This document shows positions 36,307-45,139 of a stretch of 56,517 bases of DNA, one piece after another. This DNA is from Flavisphingomonas formosensis (lineage in GTDB: Bacteria; Pseudomonadota; Alphaproteobacteria; Sphingomonadales; Sphingomonadaceae): positions 1 through 56,517 of the forward strand of contig NZ_WRPK01000019.1 of NCBI RefSeq assembly GCF_009755815.1, read 5' to 3'. The notes beneath the pieces were generated by a model. That model was given only the letters and a program-made list of their open reading frames with translations. It had not been told where the DNA came from and made no database searches. The position numbers and the translations under genes are program-made. How positions within the stretch are numbered: the first letter of the stretch is position 1; each line of letters begins with the position of its first letter.

Positions 36307-37872
36307 TCAGCGCAGGGTCGCGAGCGGACCGGCGGCGCGAACCCTGATCTGCACCGATCCGGCCTTCATGTGGGTGAGCGGCAGCTCGGTCACGTCGACC
36401 ACCTCGACCGCATCGGGATCGGCGCCCGCCTGGACGGCGGCGGCCAGCGCCTCCTGCTTGGCGGTGGCCAGCGCACCCTCGCGTCCGCCGGAGGACAGGT
36501 CGTACAGCCGGTCGACGCGGCCGCTCACCAGGGCGATCGCGGCGCCGATGGCGTTCGCCACCTCGGCATGCTTCGGCCGGAGCACCTGCGATGCGCCCTT
36601 GATATCCCGCGAAATCAGGATGTTGCCTCCACCAACCAGGATCAGCGGCATCGGCTGAGAGCTCGTCTTCACCTGATCGATCCCATCGGTCACGGCTTGG
36701 TGGATGGCGTCGAGCGCGGCTTCGGTGAACGCGTCATCGAGATGCGCGACCCTGCCGGAGTCGCCGAGCGCAATCCCCTGTGAGCGCACCGCGATGTCGG
36801 TGGTGGTCAGCGTGTCGCCTCCGAACACCAGGCCTTCCTGCTGGAGCCGGAAGCCCACCGAGTCGGGACCGACGCGAATGGCTCCATCCGCGCGCTGGCG
36901 GACCAAGCTGCCGCCGCCCAGCCCGATCGAGAGCACGTCAGGCATGCGGAAATTGGTCCGCACGCCGCCGATATAGTTGGCCGCCGTCGTCTCGCGCGGG
37001 AAGCCCTTGCGCAGGAAGCCGATATCGGTGGTGGTGCCACCGATATCGGCGACGATCGCCTCGCTCAGCCCGGTCAGGAACGCCGCGCCGCGGATGCTGT
37101 TGGTGGGCCCGGCCGAGCAAGTCAGGATGGGAAAGCGCTGCGCTTCGTCGGTGGTGATCAGCGTCCCGTCATTCTGGCTGATGAAGATCGGCACATGGAT
37201 GTCGAGCTCGGCAAAGGCCTCGATGAGCGACTGCACGACCTTCCTGCCCAGATCGGCGAGCGAGGCGTTGACGATCGTCGCATTCTCGCGATCGATCAGG
37301 CCGAGGCCGCCGAGCTGGGCCGAAAGAGTGATGGTGGCATCCGGCACCTCCTCGCGGACGATCGCCGCCGCGCGTTCCTCGATGTCCGGCCGCATCGGCG
37401 CGAAATTGGCGGAGATGGCGAAGGAACGCAGCCCGCGGGCGGCGGCCTCGCGCGCGGCCGCGCGGACCGCGTACACATCGAGCGGCGCATATTCCTCGCC
37501 GGTGTAGAAGGAGCCGCCGCCCACCATGTGGACCGACGATCCCAGCGCCTCCACCACATCGTCCGGCCAGCCCGCCATGGGCGGCACGCCGTCGGCCTTG
37601 GGCAGCGACACGCGGATGACCGCGACCGGCGCCAGCCCCCGCCGCTGGACGAACGCGTTCACGAACTGGGTGGTGCCGATCATCACGGCCTCGATCCGTT
37701 CGCGCGGGCCGCCCCAGTCGCGAAGGATACGCGATGCGACATCGACGACGCCCGAGCGGACGTCGGCAGTCGTAAAGCTCTTGGCGGTGTGGAGCACCTC
37801 CCTGCCCAGCATCAGCACGGCATCGGTGTTCGTGCCGCCGACATCGAAACCCAACCTTAGGATATCACGCAT
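36307..37872 (-). CDS. Hydantoinase/oxoprolinase family protein (HyuA-like)
   Basis: The 521-residue protein belongs to the HyuA/5-oxoprolinase A family of ATP-dependent cyclic amide hydrolases. It starts with the actin-like phosphate loop LGFDVGGTNTDAV and has the second nucleotide motif VADIGGTTTDIGFL near the middle. The length matches the short branch that pairs with DUF917 rather than the long hydantoinase A with a HyuB partner; no HyuB gene is present. It sits between the amidohydrolase and DUF917 genes in a tight operon. Confidence 0.9.
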   Translation of the reverse strand: MRDILRLGFDVGGTNTDAVLMLGREVLHTAKSFTTADVRSGVVDVASRILRDWGGPRERIEAVMIGTTQFVNAFVQRRGLAPVAVIRVSLPKADGVPPMAGWPDDVVEALGSSVHMVGGGSFYTGEEYAPLDVYAVRAAAREAAARGLRSFAISANFAPMRPDIEERAAAIVREEVPDATITLSAQLGGLGLIDRENATIVNASLADLGRKVVQSLIEAFAELDIHVPIFISQNDGTLITTDEAQRFPILTCSAGPTNSIRGAAFLTGLSEAIVADIGGTTTDIGFLRKGFPRETTAANYIGGVRTNFRMPDVLSIGLGGGSLVRQRADGAIRVGPDSVGFRLQQEGLVFGGDTLTTTDIAVRSQGIALGDSGRVAHLDDAFTEAALDAIHQAVTDGIDQVKTSSQPMPLILVGGGNILISRDIKGASQVLRPKHAEVANAIGAAIALVSGRVDRLYDLSSGGREGALATAKQEALAAAVQAGADPDAVEVVDVTELPLTHMKAGSVQIRVRAAGPLATLR

Positions 37873-37893
37873 TATATCTGATCCGTTCGCCTA

Positions 37894-39141
37894 TCAGTTC
37901 ACCAGGTTCTTGAAGATTTCGCCGCCCTTCATGATGAAGGGCGTCCGCTCGGGCCTGCCGAGCACCGCGATATCGGCCAGCGGATCGCCATCGACGGCGA
38001 TGATGTCCGCAAAGGCGCCAGGTGCGATCACGCCCAGCCGGCCCTCCATCTGCAGCAGCGCGGCGTTGATCGACGTCGCCGAGCGCAGGATCTCGATAGG
38101 CCGGCAGACGTCGGCGCGCAGGACGAACTCCCGCGCCTGCTGATCCATCGCATCGCCCACCAGATCCGTGCCGAAACCGATCCGCGCCCCTGCCGTGCGC
38201 AGCAGGTCGAGCGAGGCGAGCGCATGACGCGCGACCTCGGCGGCCTTGGCACGCATCGCCGGCGTCAAGCCGAGCTCCGGCCCGCGCCGGCTGAGCACGT
38301 CGGTGATCACCAGCGTCGGCACGGCGAACGCATCGCCAGTCGCCGCGATGGCGCGGGCGCCATCCTCCTCCAGGATCGTCGCATGCTCGATCGACCGGAT
38401 GCCGTTGCGCAGGCAGCGCAGCGCCGCCTCGTTGGTATGCGCATGCGCCATCACATAGACGCGGCGGGACCGGGCCTCGGCGACCGCCGCCTGAATCTCC
38501 TCGTCGGACAATTGGTTCATCCACAGCGGGTCGCTGGGCGTCAGCACGCCGCCCGAGACGAACAGCTTGATCTGGTGCGCGCCGCGCCGCAGCTGCTCGC
38601 GCACCGCCCTGCGCACCTCGTCGACCCCGTCCGCCACCATCGTCGCCGATCCGCAATAGGCGCAGCTGCATAACGGATAGTGATCCGGCGCGCGCGGATC
38701 GCCATGGCCGCCGGTCTGGCTGATCGCGAGCCCTGGATAGAAGAAGCGCGGGCCGCGGATCAGCCCCTGCTCGGTTCCGATGGCAAGCGCGATGTCGCCG
38801 CCGGCGGCATCGCGGACGGTGGTGAAGCCGCGGGCGAGCATGTCCTCCAATATCCGGCGTGCCTGCAACGCGCGCAGCGCCGGATAGGTGCGGTCGATGT
38901 TGGAAAGATTCCCGTCCGAACCATAGGCATGCACATGCGCATCGATCAGCCCGGGCATCACGAAGCGCCCGCCCAGATCGATGCGATCCTCGCCCCCGGC
39001 GAGGGGCCGATCCGCGATTTCCCGGATCAGCCCGTCCTCGACGCGGATCGATCGTCCCGCTCCCACCGTCTCGGACACGCCGTCGAATATCCGGCAATTG
39101 TCGAGAATCATCGATCGCGACGCTCCGTTTCCAGCCGGCAT
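37894..39141 (-). CDS. Cytoplasmic amidohydrolase (imidazolonepropionase-like)
   Basis: The protein of about 405-415 residues is a metal-dependent amidohydrolase. It has HVHAYG (first metal pair), KLFVSGGVLTPSD (bridging Lys region), HAHTNEAA, SIEHATIL and GTDLVGDA (final Asp). No signal peptide is visible, unlike the two exported relatives at 43725 and 45140. The ATG at 39141 directly follows the receptor stop (TAGATG); MILDNCRIFDG at 39111 is an alternative start nearer the conserved region. The substrate is probably a cyclic amide or a dipeptide. Confidence 0.86.
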   Translation of the reverse strand: MPAGNGASRSMILDNCRIFDGVSETVGAGRSIRVEDGLIREIADRPLAGGEDRIDLGGRFVMPGLIDAHVHAYGSDGNLSNIDRTYPALRALQARRILEDMLARGFTTVRDAAGGDIALAIGTEQGLIRGPRFFYPGLAISQTGGHGDPRAPDHYPLCSCAYCGSATMVADGVDEVRRAVREQLRRGAHQIKLFVSGGVLTPSDPLWMNQLSDEEIQAAVAEARSRRVYVMAHAHTNEAALRCLRNGIRSIEHATILEEDGARAIAATGDAFAVPTLVITDVLSRRGPELGLTPAMRAKAAEVARHALASLDLLRTAGARIGFGTDLVGDAMDQQAREFVLRADVCRPIEILRSATSINAALLQMEGRLGVIAPGAFADIIAVDGDPLADIAVLGRPERTPFIMKGGEIFKNLVN

Positions 39142-41277
39142 CTAGAAGGATGCCTTCACCTCGATCCCGTAGGTTCGAGGCATGTTGAGCAGCTGGCCGT
39201 GCACGCCGCTGCCGGCGGCATTCGCCTGGAAGAGTACGGGGAAACGCTTGTCGGTGATGTTGCGCATGTAGAAGGACAACTCAAGGCTATTGTACGACAG
39301 CCCGATCCGGCCGTTGAACGTGTCGGCAGACCCCGTCTTGTAATCATTCTGGGCATCCCAGTAGATTTTACCGCGATGATCCCAGTCGGCATAGAAGATC
39401 AGGCCGGTCTTTTCCGAGATCTTCGGTGTGTAGCTGACGCTGACATTGCCGGTCTCCGAATAGGACATCGGCGATCGGTTGCCCGATACCGCCGGCGCCG
39501 CGGCAAACCTGCTGATGCGGCTGTCGCTGATGCCGAGGCTGGCCGAGACGGTCAGATCGCTGGCCGGGCGGTAGTTGAGCTCCAGCTCACCTCCGTCGAT
39601 CTTCGTGCGATCGATATTGTAGATGTCGCGCGCCACCGGCGTGACGCTGATGAAGAAGAGCTGCTGATTCTTGAAATCGGTATGATAATAGGTGGCGTTG
39701 AGCGTGAGACGGCCATCGAGCCACTTGGTCTTCACGCCGACCTCGTAATTGGTGCTCGTCTCCGGCTTATAGAGGCGGCTGACGCCGAGCGTGATCGTAT
39801 CCGCATAGGGATTGAAACCACCGCTGCGGAAACCCTTGCCGACCGTGCCGTAGATATTGATGTTGTCCGTCACCACCTTCTTCAGCGTCACCTGCGGCTG
39901 GACCGACGTGAAGGTCTTGCGCACGAAGGTGTCGGTCTGCAGCGGATCGAAGGACTTGCGCTGGTCGCTGTCGTACCGGATCGCGCCCGACAGCTCGAAG
40001 CCAGCGGGCAGCTTCGCCGTCGCCTGGCCGTAGACCGCCCAGGCGAGGCTCTTGTCATGCTGGTCGCTGTCCTGCGAGACGACGCCGGGAGTGGGGCCCT
40101 TAGGATCGCCGAAGACGAGCAGGCTGTTCACAACCTCGCGGCTCTGGAAAAAGCCGCCGACCATCCAGCTTAACGCACCGCTGCCGTTTGATGCGATCCG
40201 CAGATCCTCGTTGACCGCCTTCATCGTGACGCGGTTGTTCTGCAGCACGATATGTTCGGCGGTGAAATCGGTATCGCCGAACACCTTGGACGAGGATCGC
40301 GCATATTGGGTGATCGACGTCAGTGTCACGCCCGGGAAGACCTTTTCGATCTTCGCCGAGATATCGTTGATCGTATGATTGTCGGTGACGTTCGGATCAT
40401 TGACGGTGCCTACCGTATCGTAGTCGTAACGATTGGCGTCGGTCACCAGATATTCATAGGAGGCGCCGTCCTTGCCATGCTGATGCCGGCCGTTGAGATC
40501 GATCGTGAAGCCGTTGCCGAGATCGAAGAGCAGCCGGGCGCCGACATTGAAGCCATGTCCCGCGTCGGCATAATCGCCCGTCGTGAAATTGGGCTGGAGA
40601 CCGTCGGTGCGCCGCGCCAGCACCGAGAGGCGGGCAAAGACGCGATCCTGGATCAAAGGGCCGGAGATGACGCCCGTCGCGCGCACGTCGTTGTGCCGGC
40701 CGACGAGCAGATCGGCCTTGCCCGTGAAATCGTTGGTCGGCCGATTGGTGTCGATCAGGATGGCGCCGCCGATCGCCCCGCGCCCATAGATCGCCCCTTG
40801 CGGGCCGCGCAGCACCTGCACGCTCTGGATATCGTTGAGTTCCTCGTTGATGAAATCCTGGCCCGGCACCTGAACGCCGTCGATCAGCACGGTGACCGGC
40901 GGCTCGCCGCCCTGAACCGATGGCACGCCGCGCAGGCTGATCCAGAGCGACCCCTGGCGATAGCCGGAATTGATGCTGAGATTGGGCACCAGCGCGGTGA
41001 GATCGGTGACCCGGCGGATGCCGGCCGCCTCGATCGACTTGCCGCTCACCACCGACACAGCGACGGGCACGTCGTGCAACGCCTCCTCGCGACGGCGCGC
41101 GGTCACGATGATGGCGCCGTCGGACGCGCTGGCGGATCCGGCCTCGGCCTGCAGCTGTTCGTCTTGCGCGAGGGCCGGCGCCGCGATCAGCGCTCCGGCA
41201 ATCGCCATCACGCTCGCACCCAACCTCAGAAACACGGTTTCGGATCTGGAATCCGCCATTTTCACACCCCTTTTCAT
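39142..41277 (-). CDS. TonB-dependent receptor
   Basis: The outer-membrane receptor of about 711 residues has a signal peptide (cleavage near APALAQ), a TonB-box-like IIVTARRREE and a plug with DVPVAVSVVSG and LRGPQGAIYGRGAIGG. A C-terminal barrel ends IEVKASF. It belongs to the broad sphingomonad catabolic receptor group rather than the siderophore subgroup. It follows the NCS1 permease by 8 bp in the same operon, which suggests that the two carry the same substrate across both membranes. Confidence 0.92.
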   Translation of the reverse strand: MKRGVKMADSRSETVFLRLGASVMAIAGALIAAPALAQDEQLQAEAGSASASDGAIIVTARRREEALHDVPVAVSVVSGKSIEAAGIRRVTDLTALVPNLSINSGYRQGSLWISLRGVPSVQGGEPPVTVLIDGVQVPGQDFINEELNDIQSVQVLRGPQGAIYGRGAIGGAILIDTNRPTNDFTGKADLLVGRHNDVRATGVISGPLIQDRVFARLSVLARRTDGLQPNFTTGDYADAGHGFNVGARLLFDLGNGFTIDLNGRHQHGKDGASYEYLVTDANRYDYDTVGTVNDPNVTDNHTINDISAKIEKVFPGVTLTSITQYARSSSKVFGDTDFTAEHIVLQNNRVTMKAVNEDLRIASNGSGALSWMVGGFFQSREVVNSLLVFGDPKGPTPGVVSQDSDQHDKSLAWAVYGQATAKLPAGFELSGAIRYDSDQRKSFDPLQTDTFVRKTFTSVQPQVTLKKVVTDNINIYGTVGKGFRSGGFNPYADTITLGVSRLYKPETSTNYEVGVKTKWLDGRLTLNATYYHTDFKNQQLFFISVTPVARDIYNIDRTKIDGGELELNYRPASDLTVSASLGISDSRISRFAAAPAVSGNRSPMSYSETGNVSVSYTPKISEKTGLIFYADWDHRGKIYWDAQNDYKTGSADTFNGRIGLSYNSLELSFYMRNITDKRFPVLFQANAAGSGVHGQLLNMPRTYGIEVKASF

Positions 41278-41285
41278 GTTGAGAT

Positions 41286-42581
41286 CTAGAGTGACCCATC
41301 GCCGCGCACGCCGCGCAGCGGATCATTGCCAGGCCGTCTTGCGGGCTCGGTCATTCGGTGAAACAGGACATACGTGACGATCGAGATCAGCAGCGAATCG
41401 AGCGCGACCATGCCGGTGAGCGAGAAGCCGAGTGGCGATTCGAGCGCGGCGAGCGTCACTCCGACCAGCCAAGCGGCGATGCTGGCACCCCGCCAGGCCA
41501 CTTTCAGCTGCGGCCTGCCGAGCCACCAATGCGAATAGTAGGAGGACAGATAGACGCCCGCGATCGGCGGGATCGCGATGCCGAGCAGCACGAGATAGGG
41601 GGTAAGGCGCACGGCGATGCCGGCCAGCGCCATCACCGCCCCGAACGCGCCGCCGAACGCCGCGAGCCGCCACAGCGGCTGCCGAGACAGCGTGCGGTAG
41701 ACCAGCGTGATGGCGTAAAGATTATAGGCGTTGCTCGACCAGGCCGCGAGGATCACGACCAGTACCGCAGGCAGCCCCAGCCCCAGCTTCACCATGATTT
41801 CGACCAGGTTGGACTCGCCCGTCAGCCGGGCCGGGATGCCGGCGAGGACGAGCACGAGCGGCTGGCCGACCGCGAAGGCGAGGAAGGCGGCAAGCGCCGC
41901 CTGCAGGCGCGTCGTCGCAAGCCGGGCGAGGTCGGGCGTCAGCAGCGCGCCGACGATGACACCGCCCACCACGAAGGATACGCCGCCGCCCAGCGTCAGC
42001 GCCGGCCGGACCGGTTCCTCCCACAGGCCGGCCGCCGTCGTCCGCGACAACGCCACGCCAACCGTGACCGCCAGCAGGAGAAGCTTGAGCGGCGTCGTGA
42101 GCGTCGCAAGTATGTCGAGCGCGCGAAAGCCCATGAGCGTGGTGGCGATCATCAGCACGCATCCGATTGCGACCCATCCTTTCGCGCCCACGCCGATGAT
42201 GTCCGCGCCGGATTGAAGCGCCGCGTCGCCGAAGAGGGAGGCGACCACCGCGAACCAGCCGACCATGACGATGGAGAGCACGCCGTTGATCAGCTTGCCG
42301 CCGGTCTCGCCGAAGGCCAGGACGATCAGCTCGTAGCTGCTAAGACGGGAATGGGCGCCGACGACGGCGGCCGCCGTGGCGATGCAGGCGAGGACGAAGC
42401 CGCCGCCGATGCTGGCGACGATCGCCCGCCCGGTGCCGAGCGCCTCGTTGAGCTCGGATCCCATCACGAACGCGGGCAGCGCGATGAGCGCGCCCATCAA
42501 TATCATTGCGATGCGCAGCCCATTGACCGTCGGCGGAGCGCCCGCGCCTTGCACGGCGCGCGGTGGCGTGGGCGCGCTCAT
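41286..42581 (-). CDS. NCS1-like (cytosine/purine-type) permease
   Basis: The 431-residue inner-membrane protein has about twelve transmembrane segments. The GSELNEALGTGRAIVASIGGGF start, ELIVLAFGETGG and SSNAYNLYAITLVYRTL segments fit the nucleobase:cation symporter-1 (CodB-like) family. NCS1 members carry nucleobases, hydantoins, allantoin and related rings. It is first in the operon and divergent from the TetR gene. The ATG at 42581 (MSAPTPPRAV) starts just before the first membrane helix; a longer frame adds a Cys/Arg-rich leader with no family match. Confidence 0.85.
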   Translation of the reverse strand: MSAPTPPRAVQGAGAPPTVNGLRIAMILMGALIALPAFVMGSELNEALGTGRAIVASIGGGFVLACIATAAAVVGAHSRLSSYELIVLAFGETGGKLINGVLSIVMVGWFAVVASLFGDAALQSGADIIGVGAKGWVAIGCVLMIATTLMGFRALDILATLTTPLKLLLLAVTVGVALSRTTAAGLWEEPVRPALTLGGGVSFVVGGVIVGALLTPDLARLATTRLQAALAAFLAFAVGQPLVLVLAGIPARLTGESNLVEIMVKLGLGLPAVLVVILAAWSSNAYNLYAITLVYRTLSRQPLWRLAAFGGAFGAVMALAGIAVRLTPYLVLLGIAIPPIAGVYLSSYYSHWWLGRPQLKVAWRGASIAAWLVGVTLAALESPLGFSLTGMVALDSLLISIVTYVLFHRMTEPARRPGNDPLRGVRGDGSL

Positions 42582-42675
42582 CGCGGCCACCCGACCGGTC
42601 CGACGGGCGAACCGGGATGGGCACCGCGCCTGCGGGCCGTGGCAACCGCGTGCATGCGTCTTGACAGGATACCGA

Positions 42676-42688
42676 CCAATATCATTGG
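42676..42688. promoter_or_regulatory. Candidate TetR operator between permease and TetR genes
   Basis: CCAAT-ATC-ATTGG is a perfect 5-bp inverted repeat with a 3-bp centre in the 252-bp divergent region. A TTGACA box lies just upstream (42661-42666). Its position between the TetR gene and the operon it faces makes it a candidate operator for that regulator. The rest of the region shows no gene. Confidence 0.4.
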
Positions 42689-42833
42689 ATGGGCTGCACT
42701 CCTCGAGGCAAAGGATGCACGGCATCCGAACCGATCGGGAAGAGCAAGCTTAGGGCTATCGGCCTAAAGCAGGCATGTGCACCAAGAAAAACGCCTGAAG
42801 GAGGGGCGAACTGCAAGCGGTGGGTTGCAAAGA

Positions 42834-43451
42834 ATGGCATCGAAAGAAACGAAATCGCGCATAATAGTGAATGCGCTGGATCTGTTTAACAGATACGGAT
42901 CGCCAAACATATCGACGAACCGGATTGCGGCGCAGTCAGGCATCAGCAAGGGCAACCTTAATTACCACTACAGCAAAAAGAGCGAGATCATCCTCGATAT
43001 ATTCTCTGAAATGCGCGACGAGATCATCATAGAGTGGAAGGATGATCATCTCAATCCGACATTGGAACATATTGAATTCATGTTCCTTCGTCAGCTGCAT
43101 ATGATTTGGCGATATCGTTTTTTCTATCGCGAGATAGTCAATCTCCTGAAGGATGATCCCATTCTTCGCCACAGGTTCAATGATCTGCGGATCAAGCGAA
43201 GGGAATCCTTGAAAGCATTTCTGGTCTCGCTGGTGGACAATGGTCACATGATCCTGCCCCGGAAGGACGCCCACCTCGAGCATCTGATCACCAGCACGTG
43301 GGTGCTTTCCGAAAACTGGATCAACTATGTCGACACGCTCCAGGAAACGCCGGACGAGCAGGATCTGCAGGGCGGATATGACGTGCTGATGTCGATATTC
43401 CGTCCCTATATCCGGGATAGAAGCCTGACTCTGGTAAGAGCCTGCGGCTGA
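42834..43451 (+). CDS. TetR-family regulator
   Basis: The 205-residue protein has an N-terminal TetR helix-turn-helix (about 4-50, with ALDLFNRYGSPNISTNRIAAQSGISKG and NLNYHYSKKSEII). A helical ligand-binding part follows. The second half resembles the C-terminal domain of TetR proteins that sense hydrophobic or nitrogenous ligands, but no specific subgroup is certain. The ATG at 42834 (MASKETKSRI) is preferred over one 57 bp upstream. It is divergent from the permease operon, which it probably represses. Its codon usage is less GC-rich than the neighbours, a hint of transfer. Confidence 0.88.
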   Translation: MASKETKSRIIVNALDLFNRYGSPNISTNRIAAQSGISKGNLNYHYSKKSEIILDIFSEMRDEIIIEWKDDHLNPTLEHIEFMFLRQLHMIWRYRFFYREIVNLLKDDPILRHRFNDLRIKRRESLKAFLVSLVDNGHMILPRKDAHLEHLITSTWVLSENWINYVDTLQETPDEQDLQGGYDVLMSIFRPYIRDRSLTLVRACG

Positions 43452-43637
43452 CCGTTTCCGTCCCCCTTCTGCGCATGTCGCCCCTTACGCAGCGAGACGG
43501 GAACACGACGTAGCAGGCTCGAATCACAGGCGTTTCTTATATCCGGGATACGGGGTCAGCCGGACCGCAATGCGGTTACGCAGGAGGCCGAAACTGACCT
43601 TCCGAGCCTCTTTCCGCCGCTTCGCCACAGAAGCGCC

Positions 43638-43666
43638 TTGCGACGACACATCCAAAATCATATGCT
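43638..43666 (+). promoter_or_regulatory. Candidate promoter with TCATATG core before the amidohydrolase pair
   Basis: TTGCGA (43638-43643) and TATGCT (43661-43666) are spaced by 17 bp. ATCATATG at 43657-43664 overlaps the -10 box. The same core overlaps other promoters of this cluster. The start codon is 59 bp downstream. Confidence 0.35.
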
Positions 43667-43724
43667 TCTGTCGATTTTCGCGATCGGCCATCGAAGCTGA
43701 GTCGCGTGAGAGAAAAGGGGCGCA

Positions 43725-45113
43725 ATGATGAATCGCAGAATTTTGCGAACTGCCTTCGCGTGCATTCTGGGAACGGCGGCGCTTCCGCTGCCCGCCATTG
43801 CGGCCCCTCCCCCTTCGATCATCCACGCCGGCCAGCTGCTCGAGACGCCGGGCAAGGCACCATTGAAGAATGCCACGCTCGTCGTCGTCGAGGGTAAGGT
43901 AAAGGATGTACGCCCCGGTTTCGTCGATGCTGCCGCGCTCGGCCTGCCTGCGGACACCAAGGTCATCGACCTGACGCGCATGTTCGTGATGCCCGGTTTC
44001 ATCGACCTTCACGTGCATCTCTCGGGTGCCGGCGACAGGGGACTTACCCTGCGCAAGCCTGACACCTATTTCGCCCTCGTCGGCGCGAAGAATGCCAACA
44101 CCACGCTGATGGCGGGCTTCACGACCGTGCGCGACCTGGGATCGACCGGATATACGGTGCTCGGGCTGCGCGACGCCATCAAGGACGGGCTGGTGCCGGG
44201 CCCCAAGATCCTCGCATCCGGCGATCCGATCAGCCCGACCGACGGCCATGCGGACAATCACGGCTATCGCGAGGAAGTGATGGCCGCGATGATAAGGCGG
44301 GGCGTCTGCGACGGGGCCGACGGCTGCCGCAAGGCGGTTCGCGATGCCGTAAAACGCGGCGCCGACGTCATCAAGGTGATGGCGAGCGGCGGCACGCTCG
44401 ACGAATCCGACGCGCCGACCGACAAGCAGTTCACCGACGAGGAGTTGCAGGCGATCGCCGAGACGGCACACTCGCTTGGCCGCAAGGTGACAGCGCATGC
44501 GCATGGCAAGGACGCGATCGACGCCTGCGTGCGCGCCAACTTCGATTCCATCGAGCATGGCATGTGGGCCGACGCGGAGACGCTGAAAGCGATGAAGGCC
44601 AAGGGCATATGGCTGGTGCCGACCGTGTGGCCAATCGACTATGTCGGCGACACACCGGAGAAGGTGCGCAACGGCCCGCTGCGCAATCTTCCGCCGGTCT
44701 CGCTGGCCAAGGTGATGCGGCTCGGCAAGCAGCCGAAGATCCTCGTCCATATGGCGCATCAGATCGGCACCAAAATCGCCCTCGGCACCGATGCCGGAGT
44801 CTATCCGCATGGCCAGAACGCCCATGAATTCATCGAGTATGTCGAAAATGGCGGGATGACTCCGATGGAGTCGCTCGTCGCGGGAACCTCGGACGCGGCG
44901 CTCGCAGGCGGCATCAAGGGCGTGGGATCGCTCGAGCCGGGCATGGACGCGGACGTCGTCGCCATGGCGGTGAGCCCGCTCGACGACATCAAGGCGGTGC
45001 TCGACGTGCCGTTCGTGATGCGCGACGGCATCGTCTTCAAGCAGGGCGGGCTCGAGCAGGGCCTCCAGCAGGAAGCGCGCATCGACACGTTCGATGTGCA
45101 GGACGCCTATTGA
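43725..45113 (+). CDS. Exported amidohydrolase (Xaa-Pro/N-acyl amino acid type)
   Basis: The 462-residue protein has a signal peptide (cleavage near PAIAA, about residue 26) and so acts outside the cytoplasm. The metal-site motifs are HVHL, IKVMASGG (carboxylated Lys), TAHAHG, SIEHG and GTDAG. This set places it with prolidase-like metallocarboxypeptidases such as Sgx9260 and the ochratoxin-cleaving ADH3, which remove amino acids from Xaa-Pro dipeptides or N-acyl amino acids. It precedes a second exported amidohydrolase by 26 bp. Confidence 0.88.
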   Translation: MMNRRILRTAFACILGTAALPLPAIAAPPPSIIHAGQLLETPGKAPLKNATLVVVEGKVKDVRPGFVDAAALGLPADTKVIDLTRMFVMPGFIDLHVHLSGAGDRGLTLRKPDTYFALVGAKNANTTLMAGFTTVRDLGSTGYTVLGLRDAIKDGLVPGPKILASGDPISPTDGHADNHGYREEVMAAMIRRGVCDGADGCRKAVRDAVKRGADVIKVMASGGTLDESDAPTDKQFTDEELQAIAETAHSLGRKVTAHAHGKDAIDACVRANFDSIEHGMWADAETLKAMKAKGIWLVPTVWPIDYVGDTPEKVRNGPLRNLPPVSLAKVMRLGKQPKILVHMAHQIGTKIALGTDAGVYPHGQNAHEFIEYVENGGMTPMESLVAGTSDAALAGGIKGVGSLEPGMDADVVAMAVSPLDDIKAVLDVPFVMRDGIVFKQGGLEQGLQQEARIDTFDVQDAY

Positions 45114-45139
45114 TCAACGAACGATAGAGGATAACGCCG

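Noticed and set aside
38680-40173. Long plus-strand open frame of 497 codons
   Set aside because: It lies antisense to the amidohydrolase and TonB receptor genes. Its composition is rich in Arg, Asp and Ala, as expected for a GC-rich shadow frame.
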